A stretch of 64,000 bases of DNA from Streptomyces sp. TG1A-60 (GTDB taxonomy: Bacteria; Actinomycetota; Actinomycetes; Streptomycetales; Streptomycetaceae), in the NCBI RefSeq assembly GCF_037201975.1, contig NZ_CP147520.1, positions 2,852,001 to 2,916,000 on the forward strand. Reading direction: 5' to 3'. The notes under the pieces were generated by a model. It ran no database searches, was not told where the DNA came from, and worked only from the letters and a program-made list of their open reading frames with translations. The translations under genes were made by a program, and so were the position numbers. Positions 43,991 through 54,115 of this stretch are shown piece after piece. Numbering within the stretch: position 1 is the first letter of the stretch; the number at the start of each line of letters is the position of its first letter.

Positions 43991-44185
43991 ATGACCCGGA
44001 TCGTGGTCGACTTCGACCGCTGCGAGGGCCACGGGCTGTGCGAACAGACCGCGCCCGAGGTGTTCCGGCTCGACGACGAGGGCGAGTTGCACCTGACGCG
44101 TGACGAGGTGGACGCCGAACACGAGAGTGTCGTCGAGGCCGCCGTTCGGGTGTGTCCCGTCGCGGCGTTGAAGGTGCAGCCGTGA
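43991..44185 (+). CDS. P450-type ferredoxin ([3Fe-4S]/[4Fe-4S] single cluster)
   Basis: A 64-residue ferredoxin. CEGHGLC at 11-17 has the C-x2-H-x2-C pattern of actinobacterial P450 redox partners; the third Cys is in VRVCPVAAL near the end. The His replaces the usual Cys and favours a [3Fe-4S] or three-Cys-coordinated cluster. It receives electrons from the reductase encoded next and passes them to the P450 encoded after it. The ATG at 43991 has GGAAGGACGG upstream, inside the tail of the broken FAH frame. Confidence 0.9.
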   Translation: MTRIVVDFDRCEGHGLCEQTAPEVFRLDDEGELHLTRDEVDAEHESVVEAAVRVCPVAALKVQP

Positions 44186-45345
44186 GACGGATCGTCGTGG
44201 TCGGTGGGTCCATCGCCGCGGTCACGGCGGCGCAGAGCCTGCGTACCGAGGGCTATGACGGCCAGGTGACCGTGCTCTCCGAGGAGCCTCATCCGCCCTA
44301 CTCGCGCGTTCCACTCTCGAAAGGCGTGCTGGCAGGCCGGGAGTCGGTGGAGTCGACCCTGCTGCCGCCGCCGAGCGAGGACATCGAGTTCCACACCGGA
44401 GCACGGGCCGCGCGGCTCGACATGCGCGGCCGTCTGGTGACAACGGCCGACGGCACCGGCATACGGTACGACGGGCTGGTGATCGCCACCGGCGCCCGGG
44501 CACGCCGCCTCACCGGCGACAGCGACCTGGTGCTGCGCACTCTGGATGACGCCTCGGCCCTCGCCGCCAGGCTGACCACTGCCCGCAGCGCGATCGTGCT
44601 GGGCGGTGGCTTCCTCGGCATGGAGGTCGCCAGCACCTGCCGCGCCGTCGGTCTGGAGGTCACCGTCGTCGACCTCGTACCGCCGCTGCTCAGGCTGCTC
44701 GGTCCGTGGCTGGCCGATCTCGCCGTCGCGGCCGGCCGTGACCTCGGCATCCGGGTCCGGGTCGCGCCCGACGGCGTCGACGTACTGGACGAACACCGCG
44801 TGCGCTGCGGGGAGTCGGTCCTGGAGGCCGACATGATCGTCTGCGCGGCGGGCGACGTGCCCAACACCGAATGGCTCAGGGACTCCGGCCTGGCCCTGGA
44901 CGCCGGCGGCGGCATCGTCGCCGACGCCTGCTGCCGCGTCGCCCCCGGCATCGTCGCCGCCGGAGACGTCGTATCACGCCAGGGGCGCCGGACTCCCCAC
45001 TGGACCAACGCGGTCGAGCAGGGAAGGGCGGCTGCGGCGAGCCTGCTGCACGGGGAGTCTGCGCAGCCCTACCGACCCGACCTCTATTTCTGGACCGAGC
45101 AGTGCGGCCTCGATATCAAGATCAGCGGCGAACTCCCCCTCACCGGAACCCCCGAAGTCCTCGCCGGATCGGTGGACGACCGCAGCGCGCTGCTGAGATG
45201 GCGCCACGACGGGGGTGCGGCAACCGCCGTGGCCGTCAATCATCGACTTCCCGTCATCAAACTCAAGCGCCTCGGAGCCGGAGCGCCGACCCCAGCCCCA
45301 GCCCCTGCCTCTGCCCGTACCGACAACCCCTACGTGAGGACGTGA
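44182..45345 (+). CDS. NAD(P)H-dependent ferredoxin reductase (FAD)
   Basis: A 387-residue class of rubredoxin/putidaredoxin-reductase-like flavoprotein. The FAD motif is RIVVVGGSIAAVTAAQSLR, the NAD motif is SAIVLGGGFLGMEVAS, and the second FAD motif is PGIVAAGDVV. PPYSRVPLSKGVLAG is the familiar active-site stretch. The GTG overlaps the ferredoxin stop. It supplies electrons to the ferredoxin/P450 pair. The tail is Pro/Ala-rich and variable. Confidence 0.9.
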   Translation: MRRIVVVGGSIAAVTAAQSLRTEGYDGQVTVLSEEPHPPYSRVPLSKGVLAGRESVESTLLPPPSEDIEFHTGARAARLDMRGRLVTTADGTGIRYDGLVIATGARARRLTGDSDLVLRTLDDASALAARLTTARSAIVLGGGFLGMEVASTCRAVGLEVTVVDLVPPLLRLLGPWLADLAVAAGRDLGIRVRVAPDGVDVLDEHRVRCGESVLEADMIVCAAGDVPNTEWLRDSGLALDAGGGIVADACCRVAPGIVAAGDVVSRQGRRTPHWTNAVEQGRAAAASLLHGESAQPYRPDLYFWTEQCGLDIKISGELPLTGTPEVLAGSVDDRSALLRWRHDGGAATAVAVNHRLPVIKLKRLGAGAPTPAPAPASARTDNPYVRT

Positions 45346-45347
45346 CC

Positions 45348-46538
45348 ATGGCTCTCCCGCACCTCGCCCCCTACGATCCGCTCGACCCCGCCCACAACGC
45401 CGATCCCGCGGCCCGGCTCGCCGAGGCCCGCGACCGCTGCCCGGTGTCCCAACCGCGCCCCGGCGTGCACTTCCTCACCCGCCACGACGACGTACGGGAC
45501 GTCCTCACCGACCATGAGGCGTACTCGTCCGTCGACAACTTCGCCCTGGAAAGCGGTGTCACGACAGCCGACCTGCCAGCGGCCATAATCACCATGTCGG
45601 ACCCGCCCGACCACACGGCACTGCGCGCTCGTCTCAGGCGCTGGTTCGCTCCCGCCGTGCTCCGCAAGCAGGAACCACGCGTCCGCGACATCGTGACCGA
45701 CGTCCTCGACGCGTGGCAGCCCGGCCAGAAGGCCGAGATTTACCACGACCTGGCCCGTCGGGTACCGACCCGGGTGGTGTATGCCTTCCTCGGTCTGCCG
45801 GAGGAGGACTGGGACCGCCTGCACCAGTGGGCCGACGCGATCGACGACGTCCTCCCGCAGGTGCCGATCGACATGCCGGAGTTCGTGGCACTCACCCGCT
45901 ATCTCGGAGAGCAGTTCGCCGCCCGGGCTGCCGCCCCGGCCACCGGGGAGGGCGTCCTGGACGGTCTCGCGCACCCCGCTGACGGCGAGCCTCCGCTCAC
46001 TCCGGCCGAGGCCGTCATGCACGCCCTCCAGCTGATCCTGGCCGCCACTGACACCACTGCCAGCCTGATCACCAACCTCCTCCACGAACTACTGGCAGAC
46101 CGCAGCCACTGGGAACGGCTGCTCGCCGACCGGTCCCTCATCCCCACGGCGATCGAGGAGTCGCTGCGCCACGATGCGCCCCTGCAGTACGTTCTGCGCA
46201 CGGTGACGCAGGAGCGGGAGATCTCCGGCTGCCCCGTCAAACCCGGCGACCGCCTGGCCGTCAGCCTCCAGTCGGCCAACTGGGACGATCGGGCCTGGGG
46301 CGCCGACGCCGCGGACTACTCTCTCGACCGCCCGGCGGGACAGGCCACTCCGCTGACCTTCGGCTACGGCATCCACACCTGCCTCGGCGCACCACTGGCC
46401 CGGTTGGAGTCCCGCGTCGTCCTGGAACAGCTGCTGGAGCGCTTCCCCGAACTGCGGCTCGCTCCCGGCTATCGCCGTGAGCCCGCTCCGGGCCTGGTCA
46501 TGGTCCGCCGCCCGGCTCAGCTCGACGTCGTGCTCTGA
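45348..46538 (+). CDS. Cytochrome P450
   Basis: A 396-residue soluble bacterial P450. The I helix is LAATDTTASL (about 231-240), ExxR is EESLR near 269-273, and the haem loop is FGYGIHTCLGAPLA with the ligand Cys near residue 346. MSDPPDHTALRARLRRWF is the usual C-helix region. The ATG at 45348 lies 3 bases after the reductase stop (GAGGACG upstream). With its own ferredoxin and reductase it forms a self-contained monooxygenase. The substrate is unknown; the adjacent relic of an FAH gene suggests aromatic or dioic acid breakdown. Confidence 0.93.
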   Translation: MALPHLAPYDPLDPAHNADPAARLAEARDRCPVSQPRPGVHFLTRHDDVRDVLTDHEAYSSVDNFALESGVTTADLPAAIITMSDPPDHTALRARLRRWFAPAVLRKQEPRVRDIVTDVLDAWQPGQKAEIYHDLARRVPTRVVYAFLGLPEEDWDRLHQWADAIDDVLPQVPIDMPEFVALTRYLGEQFAARAAAPATGEGVLDGLAHPADGEPPLTPAEAVMHALQLILAATDTTASLITNLLHELLADRSHWERLLADRSLIPTAIEESLRHDAPLQYVLRTVTQEREISGCPVKPGDRLAVSLQSANWDDRAWGADAADYSLDRPAGQATPLTFGYGIHTCLGAPLARLESRVVLEQLLERFPELRLAPGYRREPAPGLVMVRRPAQLDVVL

Positions 46539-47588
46539 TCAGAGCGCGATCCACCGCTGACGTCATGGAAGACATCAACCCGAGGAAGTGGTCCTCGCCG
46601 CGCTCGCGGACTCGGCAGCCGTCGAACCCGCCCCCGGTGGGACCGGCACCAGCCGTGCCCGCCCCTCAACCGCCACGGTGGCGTGAGTACGCGGGTCAGC
46701 GCCGTTGGCATGACCAGCCATGTTTTGCGGCTCCCGCCCGGGACTCGAAGCTGCGGCCAACACCCGCCGTGAGCCGCTGCCCGGTTTCCCGGCCGCCAGC
46801 CACCCGCCACCCGCCACCCGCCACCCGCCACGACGAGCCGTAACACTCCCGGGATGACGTTCCCGGGAAACGGCACCACCTTGCCCTCCGTCGGCTCCAG
46901 TTGCCCCGTAGCGGCCCCTGAACTGCGGATTTCACGGCTAGGCCAAGACGAGACAACTGACGTTGCGTCAGACAGATCCAGCGCCGATGCAGCAGAGGTG
47001 CGGATGACCAGGGATGACGACAGGTGACCAGACGTCAGGACCACCAGCAGCGGGTACGGCGACACGGGCGACCCCGGTTGGGGCCAACCCTGCCTGACCT
47101 GCGTATTTGCCAGATCGCTACACCGATGCCGAGTCGGCCACCAAACGTTGACCCGGAACATCGATGGCAACGCCATGACCTGCGAAAGAGCCTGTTTCGG
47201 GGCCACGATCCAGCAGTGATCGTGCATTCAGTCCGCCACCGCGCCAGCGCCCGTCCGAGTCCGCCCAGCATCGACTCTGAGCTGCTATGACGTGGGTCCC
47301 TGGGGTGCAGAGCGGTCACCAAGGCGATAACAGTCCGAGCCCCGGACCACGATCGGCAGCAACCATAGCCCGCCCTGCGGAGACCGCGACGCCCCATCCA
47401 GCGCGTGGATGCGCGGGATACGGGATTCGGATGGTGCGGAGGGTGGGCGGCGGGCCATAAAGGCCGCATAGTCGTCCCACCCGCACGTCGCTGTCCGAAT
47501 TCGCCGACGACGTGAGGTCCTCCTCAGCATGCCGAGCGCCGTCGGCGCCTGCGCGGCATGCCCGCTCGCCCGAGTCCCTGGAGTCGCC
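46539..47588. other. 1-kb region without a convincing gene
   Basis: Frames are open on both strands but none has a start with a ribosome binding site or a recognisable domain. Base composition is less GC-rich around 46850-47300, and many short hydrophobic frames on the minus strand may be worn-down coding DNA. One tandem repeat is listed separately. I suggest an old insertion site, without proof. Confidence 0.45.
46801..46831. repeat. Heptamer tandem repeat (CACCCGC)n
   Basis: CACCCGC is repeated four times exactly, followed by a partial fifth copy. It lies in the gene-poor stretch after the P450 gene and looks like a simple slippage tract. Confidence 0.85.
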
Positions 47589-48845
47589 ATGCCTGCTTCC
47601 GTGCCCCTGCCCTCCACCACGATCGATGAGTCCGCCCCGCCGCCCGTGAGCGTGTCGGGCCCGGCGCACCGGCTGCGGGTGACCGCACTGATGGCGGGCA
47701 GCTGTCTGCCCATCCTGGGGGCGGTGCTGATCGCTCCGGTGCTCCCCCGGATGCAGGAACACTTCGCCTCGACCCCCGGCGCCAAGGCACTCGTCCCGCT
47801 GGCGCTGACCGTTCCGGCGCTGGCACTGGCGCTGCTGGCTCCGTTCGCCGGAGTGATCCTGGACCGCCTGGGCCGCAAGCGTCTGCTGCTCGTGGCGACC
47901 GTCTTGTACGCGCTGTTCGGCACGGCGCCGCTCTGGCTGGACTCGCTGGGCGCGATCATCGCGAGCCGCGCTCTGGTCGGCATCACCGAGGCCGCGATCA
48001 TGACCTGCTGCACCACCCTGATCGGGGACTACTACACCGGCCAACGGCGGGTGAAGTACCTCGCGCTGCAGACCATGTGCACCTCGGCGTCGGCCACGGC
48101 GTTCTTCGTGCTCGGCGGCACGGTCGGCGCGGCGGGCTGGCGGGTGCCGTTCTGGGTCTACGCGGTGAGCCTGCTGCTCGTCCCGGTGATGGTCTTCGCC
48201 CTGCCCAGGCCGGTGGTGCGCACGCGCACGGAGGTCGTCCTGACTGCACGTCGCCCGTTTCTCTGGCGGCAGATGGCGGGAATCTGCGCCCTGACCTTCT
48301 TCGCTGCGATCGTCTTCTACGCCGTCCCCGTGGAGATGTCGTACCTGCTCGACGACCTCGGAGTGGACAGCACGGGCCTGATCGGTCTGGCCACCGCAGT
48401 CGCCAGCGCCGGCACCGTGGCCGGAGCGATCACCTTCGCCCGCCTGAAGCGCTCCCCGGAGCCGATGCTGCCCGTCGTCTTCGCGGTCTGCGCGGCCGGT
48501 TTCGGGGTGATGTTCCTCGCCGGCAGCGTCCCGCTGATGATCGTCGGTGCGGTGATCAACTGCCTGGGCACCGGCATGCTGTTGCCGTCGCTGCTCACCA
48601 GTGCCATGTCCCGGTTGGAGTACGAGGACCGCGGCCGGGGCACGGGGCTGTGGACGTCTGCCTTCTTCGGCGGCTCGTTCGTGTGCCCGCTGGTGCTCCT
48701 TGCCCTGGAATCGGCGGTCGGCACGCTGGCCGGAGCCGTGGGGGTGCTGGGGCTGGCTGCCGCGATCGTCGCTGTCGGGCTGCTGGTGGCCCGGCGACGG
48801 GCCAGTACCGCGGCGCCCGGGCCGCTGCCCGACCAGATGGCCTGA
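47589..48845 (+). CDS. Major facilitator superfamily transporter
   Basis: A 418-residue proton-driven transporter with twelve predicted helices. Loop 2-3 carries GVILDRLGRKRLLLVATVLY, the MFS motif A. Helix 1 begins LMAGSCLPILGAVLIAPVLP and helix 4 SRALVGITEAAIMTC. It resembles drug/efflux members that export small molecules. The ATG at 47589 has GGAG upstream; an in-frame ATG at 47529 with GAGG is an alternative that adds 20 residues. No partner genes are adjacent, and the following region is non-coding. Confidence 0.9.
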   Translation: MPASVPLPSTTIDESAPPPVSVSGPAHRLRVTALMAGSCLPILGAVLIAPVLPRMQEHFASTPGAKALVPLALTVPALALALLAPFAGVILDRLGRKRLLLVATVLYALFGTAPLWLDSLGAIIASRALVGITEAAIMTCCTTLIGDYYTGQRRVKYLALQTMCTSASATAFFVLGGTVGAAGWRVPFWVYAVSLLLVPVMVFALPRPVVRTRTEVVLTARRPFLWRQMAGICALTFFAAIVFYAVPVEMSYLLDDLGVDSTGLIGLATAVASAGTVAGAITFARLKRSPEPMLPVVFAVCAAGFGVMFLAGSVPLMIVGAVINCLGTGMLLPSLLTSAMSRLEYEDRGRGTGLWTSAFFGGSFVCPLVLLALESAVGTLAGAVGVLGLAAAIVAVGLLVARRRASTAAPGPLPDQMA

Positions 48846-49158
48846 GAGCCCGGGCCTCGTGCGGCGACCCGCGACACCCTGGGTCCGCCCCGAGAGCGGG
48901 CTGCCGGTCGGCCGGTATCAGCTGGCCGGACGGCAGCCGCCGCTTCTCCGTGGCGAGCACAGCTGTGCCGTTGACATGAAGGCACCGATCAGTACGTAGG
49001 TGAACCGCTGTCAGCCTCCGAGAACGTCGAGTCACCCCAGATCGCCCCCGGCGGGAGAGACAGTCCGAGCGCGGAACTGCAACCTACGAAGACGCCGCCC
49101 CGAAACAGCCGTCTCAACCTGGGGGAGGCATCCCGCGACGCCCGTATGGCGCGAGCGA
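48846..49158. other. 313-bp intergenic region
   Basis: This lies between the MFS gene and the 3' end of the toxin gene (convergent). I see no gene, strong hairpin or promoter here. Confidence 0.5.
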
Positions 49159-49413
49159 TCAGTAGTGGTAACGCGCCGCAAGGATCACGATCTCCTTGTC
49201 CGTCATCAGGTAGACAAGGCGGTGCTCATCGTCGATCCGTCTCGACCACGCCCCGGGCAAGTGGCACTTGAGCGGCTCGGGCTTGCCGATCCCCGTGAAG
49301 GGGTCACGCCTCACGTCCTCGATGAGCTTGTTGATCCGAGCGGGCATCTTGCGGTCGTTCTTGAGCCAGGACGTGTAGTCCTCCCAGCCCTGATCCTCGA
49401 AGACGAGCCTCAC
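49159..49413 (-). CDS. yoeB: YoeB/Txe-family toxin
   Basis: An 84-residue ribosome-dependent mRNA endonuclease of the RelE fold. Family features are [50 protein letters not shown] and the C-terminal RYHY. The catalytic set expected in YoeB (Glu, Arg, His, Tyr) is represented by KPEPLK, SRRID and the terminal His-Tyr. The GTG overlaps the antitoxin stop by four bases, so translation is coupled. The toxin should be held inactive by the YefM protein encoded upstream. Confidence 0.95.
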   Translation of the reverse strand: MRLVFEDQGWEDYTSWLKNDRKMPARINKLIEDVRRDPFTGIGKPEPLKCHLPGAWSRRIDDEHRLVYLMTDKEIVILAARYHY

Positions 49414-49694
49414 GCAGCACCCTCACGTGCCGCATCCGGCGAGTCGGGGTCGATCAGCTCTCGCTCAGACACGTTGATGTCGGCCAGGGCGTTCTCGTAT
49501 GCCTTGAGCAACCGACGAGCGTTCGCCGGGGAGCGCAGCAGATACGAGCCCTCCCGCAGAGCCGCGTAGTCCTCGGCCGAGACGAGTACCGCGTTCCCGT
49601 GCTTGGAGACGATCTCGATGGCCTCGTGATCGTCGTTGACCTTCTTGATCAGCGGAAAGAGAGCCTTGCGGGCTTCGCTCGCGGTAATGGACAT
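49410..49694 (-). CDS. yefM: YefM/Phd-family antitoxin
   Basis: A 94-residue antitoxin. The N-terminal DNA-binding fold ([40 protein letters not shown]) is followed by a flexible acidic tail that wraps the toxin. The ATG at 49694 follows AGGGAG; an upstream ATG-like codon lies within the operator. It represses its own promoter, probably through the GTGGTAC palindrome just upstream. Protein and arrangement match the YefM/YoeB system described in Streptomyces. Confidence 0.95.
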   Translation of the reverse strand: MSITASEARKALFPLIKKVNDDHEAIEIVSKHGNAVLVSAEDYAALREGSYLLRSPANARRLLKAYENALADINVSERELIDPDSPDAAREGAA

Positions 49695-49713
49695 GGGCTG
49701 ACTCCCTACATCA

Positions 49714-49737
49714 AGTGGTACCGAATAACGTACCACT
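49714..49737. promoter_or_regulatory. Operator palindrome of the yefM-yoeB operon
   Basis: AGTGGTAC (49714-49721) and GTACCACT (49730-49737) form a perfect 8-bp inverted repeat with an 8-base spacer (CGAATAAC). It lies 20 bases upstream of the antitoxin start. YefM operators in other bacteria are similar short palindromes containing a GTAC core. Confidence 0.7.
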
Positions 49738-49812
49738 CTCAGTCGCCTGCACCAGAACCAATTGCGTGACGAGTCATCAGAAAACCCGGCATCCCAGCAC
49801 GGGAAACAGCAA

Positions 49813-49840
49813 GGGGCCGGCTCCCGGAAGAGCCGACCCC
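49813..49840 (-). terminator. Hairpin terminator downstream of ychF
   Basis: GGGGCCGGCTC (49813-49823) pairs with GAGCCGACCCC (49830-49840), with one mismatch and a 6-base loop. It is 50 bases beyond the ychF stop. The flanking sequence resembles that of the Uma2 terminator. Confidence 0.65.
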
Positions 49841-49890
49841 CATCTGACGTGCAGTTTGCCAGGCCGCCAACGTGGTGTTATTGCACTCGC

Positions 49891-50979
<1,089 letters not shown>

Positions 50980-51103
50980 GTTTGCGACTTCCCGTACGTA
51001 GGAGGGCCAGGCGGCCGGGGCCTGGGGCGGCAGGGCCTAGGGCTCCTGTCCGGCGGATCGCGCCCCAGCGGCCAGAGGGCTGGCCGATCCCCCAGTTTAC
51101 GGC

Positions 51104-51895
51104 GTGCCGACGCCCGGTCCGGCGAGGTATCGAACGCTTGGCCAAGGTCCGCTCGACGGCGTGTCTGTGCACCCGTTCGACACACTGACCGACCTAAGTT
51201 GGTCGAGTGGAGCAGCACAGGACGTACCCCCCTCGGACCGGGCCGCGGCGCGGCACACCGCCCCTTCCCCGCAGGCGGGCAGAGGTCGCCGGAATCCGGG
51301 AGTGGGCGCCCCGCGTCGTGCTCCGGTCTCGCGCGGATCCGTACCGCCGCCGGTGCGAGCCGTGCGCCGGATGCCGAACCCGCGGCTCACGGGGCTGGGC
51401 TGCGGCTTGTTCTGCGGGGTGTCGATGCTCGCGCTCGCCAGTCTCGACCGGCTGCTGTTCGGCTCGGCTCCCGCTTTGTACGGGGCACTGTTCCTGTTGG
51501 TCAGCGCGTTGACCGCGGTGTGGGTGCGGGGCGGTGACCTGGCGAGCGCGCCGGTCGTCGTACCGATCGCCTTCGCTGCCGGTCTGCCGCTGATCGCCGA
51601 CAGCGAGGGCGGGCTCGGCGGGCATCTGATGGCCCTGGTCACCGCCCTCGCCATGCAGGCGGGCTGGCTGTACGGCGGCACCCTCGTCGCGGGGCTCATC
51701 GTGACCGTGCGCAAGCTCCGGCTGATGGCCCGACGGGCGGCCGAGCGGGAGAGAGAGCGCGAGAGGCTCGGGGAGCAGGGCCCGGCCGGGGCAGGCGGCC
51801 CACAGGCCCGGCCCGCGTACGTCCGGGCGGCGGCCCGCGCCCGGGCACCCAGGCCTCCGGTCCAGCCCGGCCGCACCGTCCCCCGGAGTTCCTAG
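51104..51895 (+). CDS. DUF6542-type membrane protein
   Basis: Up to 263 residues; the N-terminal 90 residues are Pro/Arg/Ala-rich and low in certainty, and the start may lie further in (for example the ATG at 51368, MPNPRLTGLG). The conserved part has four hydrophobic segments: GLFCGVSMLALASLDRLLFG, ALYGALFLLVSALTAVWV, VVVPIAFAAGLPLIAD and a last one around GWLYGGTLVAGLIVTV. It is followed by a basic, Glu/Arg-rich helix and a disordered tail. This is the usual DUF6542 plan of Streptomyces. The function is unknown. It is divergent from ychF. Confidence 0.75.
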   Translation: MPTPGPARYRTLGQGPLDGVSVHPFDTLTDLSWSSGAAQDVPPSDRAAARHTAPSPQAGRGRRNPGVGAPRRAPVSRGSVPPPVRAVRRMPNPRLTGLGCGLFCGVSMLALASLDRLLFGSAPALYGALFLLVSALTAVWVRGGDLASAPVVVPIAFAAGLPLIADSEGGLGGHLMALVTALAMQAGWLYGGTLVAGLIVTVRKLRLMARRAAERERERERLGEQGPAGAGGPQARPAYVRAAARARAPRPPVQPGRTVPRSS

Positions 51896-51948
51896 CCGGC
51901 CTGCCGTGGTCCGGGCCGCCGGCCCCGCGCCCGCTGCCTGGCCGGTGC

Positions 51949-52695
51949 CTAGCCGGCCTTCGCCGCTCGCATCGCCGCGCCCACGATGCCGGCGTTGTTC
52001 TGCAGCCGGGCCGGAACGATCTCCGCCTTGACGCCCTCGATGAGGTGGAGGAACTTGTGGGACTTGCGGCTGACGCCCCCGCCGATGATGAAGAGTTCGG
52101 GCGAGAAGAGCATCTCCACGTGGGCGAGGTACTTGGTGACGCGCTTGGCCCAGTGCTCATAGGTCAGCTCGTGGTCGTCCTTGGCCTTGGTGGAGGCTCG
52201 GGTCTCGGCGTCGTGGCCGTCCAGCTCCAGGTGGCCCAGCTCGGTGTTGGGGACGAGGACCCCGTCGGAGAAGACGGCGCTGCCGATGCCCGTGCCGAAG
52301 GTGAGCAGGATGACCGTCCCCTGGCGGTCGCGCCCGGCGCCGAACTGCATCTCGGCGACGCCCGCCGCGTCCGCGTCGTTCAGCACCGTCACCGGCAGGC
52401 CGCCGAGCCGGTCACCGAGCAGGGCGCGCGCGTCGACGTCGACCCAGCTCTTGTCGACGTTGGCCGCCGTCCGGATCGTGGCACCGCCCGTGACCACGCC
52501 GGGGAAGGTGACGCCGACCGGGCCGGTCCAGCCGAAGTGGTCGACGACCTCCTTGACCCCGTCGGCCACCGCGTCGGGCGTCGCCGGGTGCGGGGTCAGC
52601 ACCTTGTGTCGCTCGTCCGCCAGGTCGCCCAGGTCCAGGTCCACGGGAGCGCCCTTGATCCCGGAACCACCGATGTCCACGCCGAAAATGTGCAT
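51949..52695 (-). CDS. ppgK: Polyphosphate glucokinase (ROK family)
   Basis: A 248-residue kinase that phosphorylates glucose with polyphosphate and/or ATP. The phosphate-1 motif is [11 protein letters not shown], the catalytic Asp is in VLNDADAAG, and the phosphate-2 loop is [22 protein letters not shown] replaces the zinc motif of other ROK kinases, as is usual for PpgK. The start ATG at 52695 is preceded by suitable sequence. It sits in conserved order next to ispH. It feeds glycolysis independently of the PEP phosphotransferase system. Confidence 0.95.
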   Translation of the reverse strand: MHIFGVDIGGSGIKGAPVDLDLGDLADERHKVLTPHPATPDAVADGVKEVVDHFGWTGPVGVTFPGVVTGGATIRTAANVDKSWVDVDARALLGDRLGGLPVTVLNDADAAGVAEMQFGAGRDRQGTVILLTFGTGIGSAVFSDGVLVPNTELGHLELDGHDAETRASTKAKDDHELTYEHWAKRVTKYLAHVEMLFSPELFIIGGGVSRKSHKFLHLIEGVKAEIVPARLQNNAGIVGAAMRAAKAG

Positions 52696-52836
52696 GGCCC
52701 TACGTTACGTCGTACGACTGACAGTCACGGCAGGGAGGTTACCCGGCCGCAGCCCGGGGCCGGAATCCTCACGTCCTCGTACGCGTACGGCCCCGGAACC
52801 TTCACGTCCCGGGGCCGTGGGCGTGCGTGCGGAGGT

Positions 52837-53856
52837 TCAGGCTCCGGCGGCGCCCTGTCCGGTGCGCTCGGCGACCAGGGAGGCCGCCTCGGCGCGCAGG
52901 TCGCGGCGCAGTTCCTTGGGCAGCGAGAAGGTGATCGACTCCTCGGCCGCCTTGACCAGTTCGACGTCCTCGTAACCGCGCCGGGAGAGCCATTCCAGGA
53001 CCTCCTCGACGAGGATCTCCGGGACGGAGGCACCCGAGGTGACACCGACGGTCTCCACGCCCTCCAGCCAGGCCTCCTCGATCTCGTCGGCGAAGTCCAC
53101 GAGGTAGGCCTCGCGGGAGCCGGCGAGCTTGGCGACCTCGACGAGGCGCTTGGAGTTGGAGGAGTTGCGCGAGCCGACCACGATGACCAGCTCCGCCTCG
53201 GCGCCCATCTGCTTCACGGCGAGCTGGCGGTTCTGCGTGGCGTAGCAGATGTCGTCGCTGGGCGGGGAGACGAGCAGCGGGAACTTGTCCTTCAGGGCGC
53301 CGACCGTCTCCATCGTCTCGTCGACGGAGAGCGTGGTCTGGGAGAGCCAGACGACCCGTGAGGGGTCGCGGACCTCGACCTTGGCGACGTCGCCGGGGCC
53401 GTCGACCAGCTGGATGTGGTCCGGTGCCTCACCCGACGTGCCGATGACCTCCTCGTGCCCCTCGTGCCCGATCAGGAGGATGTCGAAGTCCTCCTGGGCG
53501 TACCGGATCGCTTCCTTGTGGACCTTGGTGACGAGCGGGCAGGTCGCGTCGATGGTGGCGAGCCTGCCGCGCTCCGCCTCGTCGTGGACGGTCGGGGCCA
53601 CGCCGTGCGCGGAGAACATGACGATGTTCCCCTCGGGGACCTCCTCCGTCTGCTCGACGAAGACGGCGCCCTTCTTCTCCAGGGTCCGCACGACGTATTT
53701 GTTGTGGACGATCTCATGGCGGACGTAGATCGGGGCCCCGTACTGCTCCAGGGCCTTCTCGACGGCGATCACGGCACGGTCGACACCCGCGCAGTAGCCG
53801 CGCGGGGCGGCGAGGAGGACACGGCGGCGGCCAGGCGAAGCGGTCATGTCCTCCAT
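52837..53856 (-). CDS. ispH: 4-hydroxy-3-methylbut-2-enyl diphosphate reductase
   Basis: A 339-residue last enzyme of the MEP isoprenoid pathway. It makes IPP and DMAPP from HMBPP using a [4Fe-4S] cluster. The three cluster Cys are in [22 protein letters not shown] and the [20 protein letters not shown] C-terminal region ([10 protein letters not shown]). ISPH motifs FSAHGV and [11 protein letters not shown] are present. The ATG at 53856 (MEDMTASPG) is chosen; an ATG three codons later is equally possible, its GGAGG lying only 2 bases away. It is a core gene upstream of ppgK on the same strand. Confidence 0.95.
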   Translation of the reverse strand: MEDMTASPGRRRVLLAAPRGYCAGVDRAVIAVEKALEQYGAPIYVRHEIVHNKYVVRTLEKKGAVFVEQTEEVPEGNIVMFSAHGVAPTVHDEAERGRLATIDATCPLVTKVHKEAIRYAQEDFDILLIGHEGHEEVIGTSGEAPDHIQLVDGPGDVAKVEVRDPSRVVWLSQTTLSVDETMETVGALKDKFPLLVSPPSDDICYATQNRQLAVKQMGAEAELVIVVGSRNSSNSKRLVEVAKLAGSREAYLVDFADEIEEAWLEGVETVGVTSGASVPEILVEEVLEWLSRRGYEDVELVKAAEESITFSLPKELRRDLRAEAASLVAERTGQGAAGA

Positions 53857-53954
53857 CGTAGGGGGTTCCCTGCGGGGAGGGCTCCGCCGTGGGAGCGCAC
53901 GCGGGAGAGCTCGGCGGGGTGCGGTCGTGTGGCGTGTACGGGTGCGTGGGGGTT

Positions 53955-54034
53955 GTCCGCGCGGCTCCCCGCGCCCCTGAAAACCGGCGGCACGTCCTGC
54001 TGTCAAGGGACGCGGGGAGCCGCGCGGACGACCA
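53955..54034. repeat. Intergenic palindromic repeat, copy C (complete)
   Basis: The left arm (53955-53984) contains CGCGCGGCTCCCCGCGCCCC and the right arm (54003-54034) contains ACGCGGGGAGCCGCGCGGAC. About 25 of 29 positions pair, around an 18-base centre. It lies between ispH and xseA, which are divergent. Confidence 0.75.
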
Positions 54035-54115
54035 CGAACCACCCGCCGCCGCCGACGCGGCCCGTGCCCCGAGCTTCTGGGCGGCCTTGTCGGCCCCCGC
54101 CGTTAGGCTCCACGC

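Noticed and set aside
46801..46831. Possible CRISPR-like repeat
   Set aside because: Units are 7 bases in direct tandem with no spacers; this is a simple repeat.
47035..48044. Minus-strand frames of 140-240 codons near the MFS gene start
   Set aside because: They overlap the MFS coding region antisense or have no recognisable product or start.
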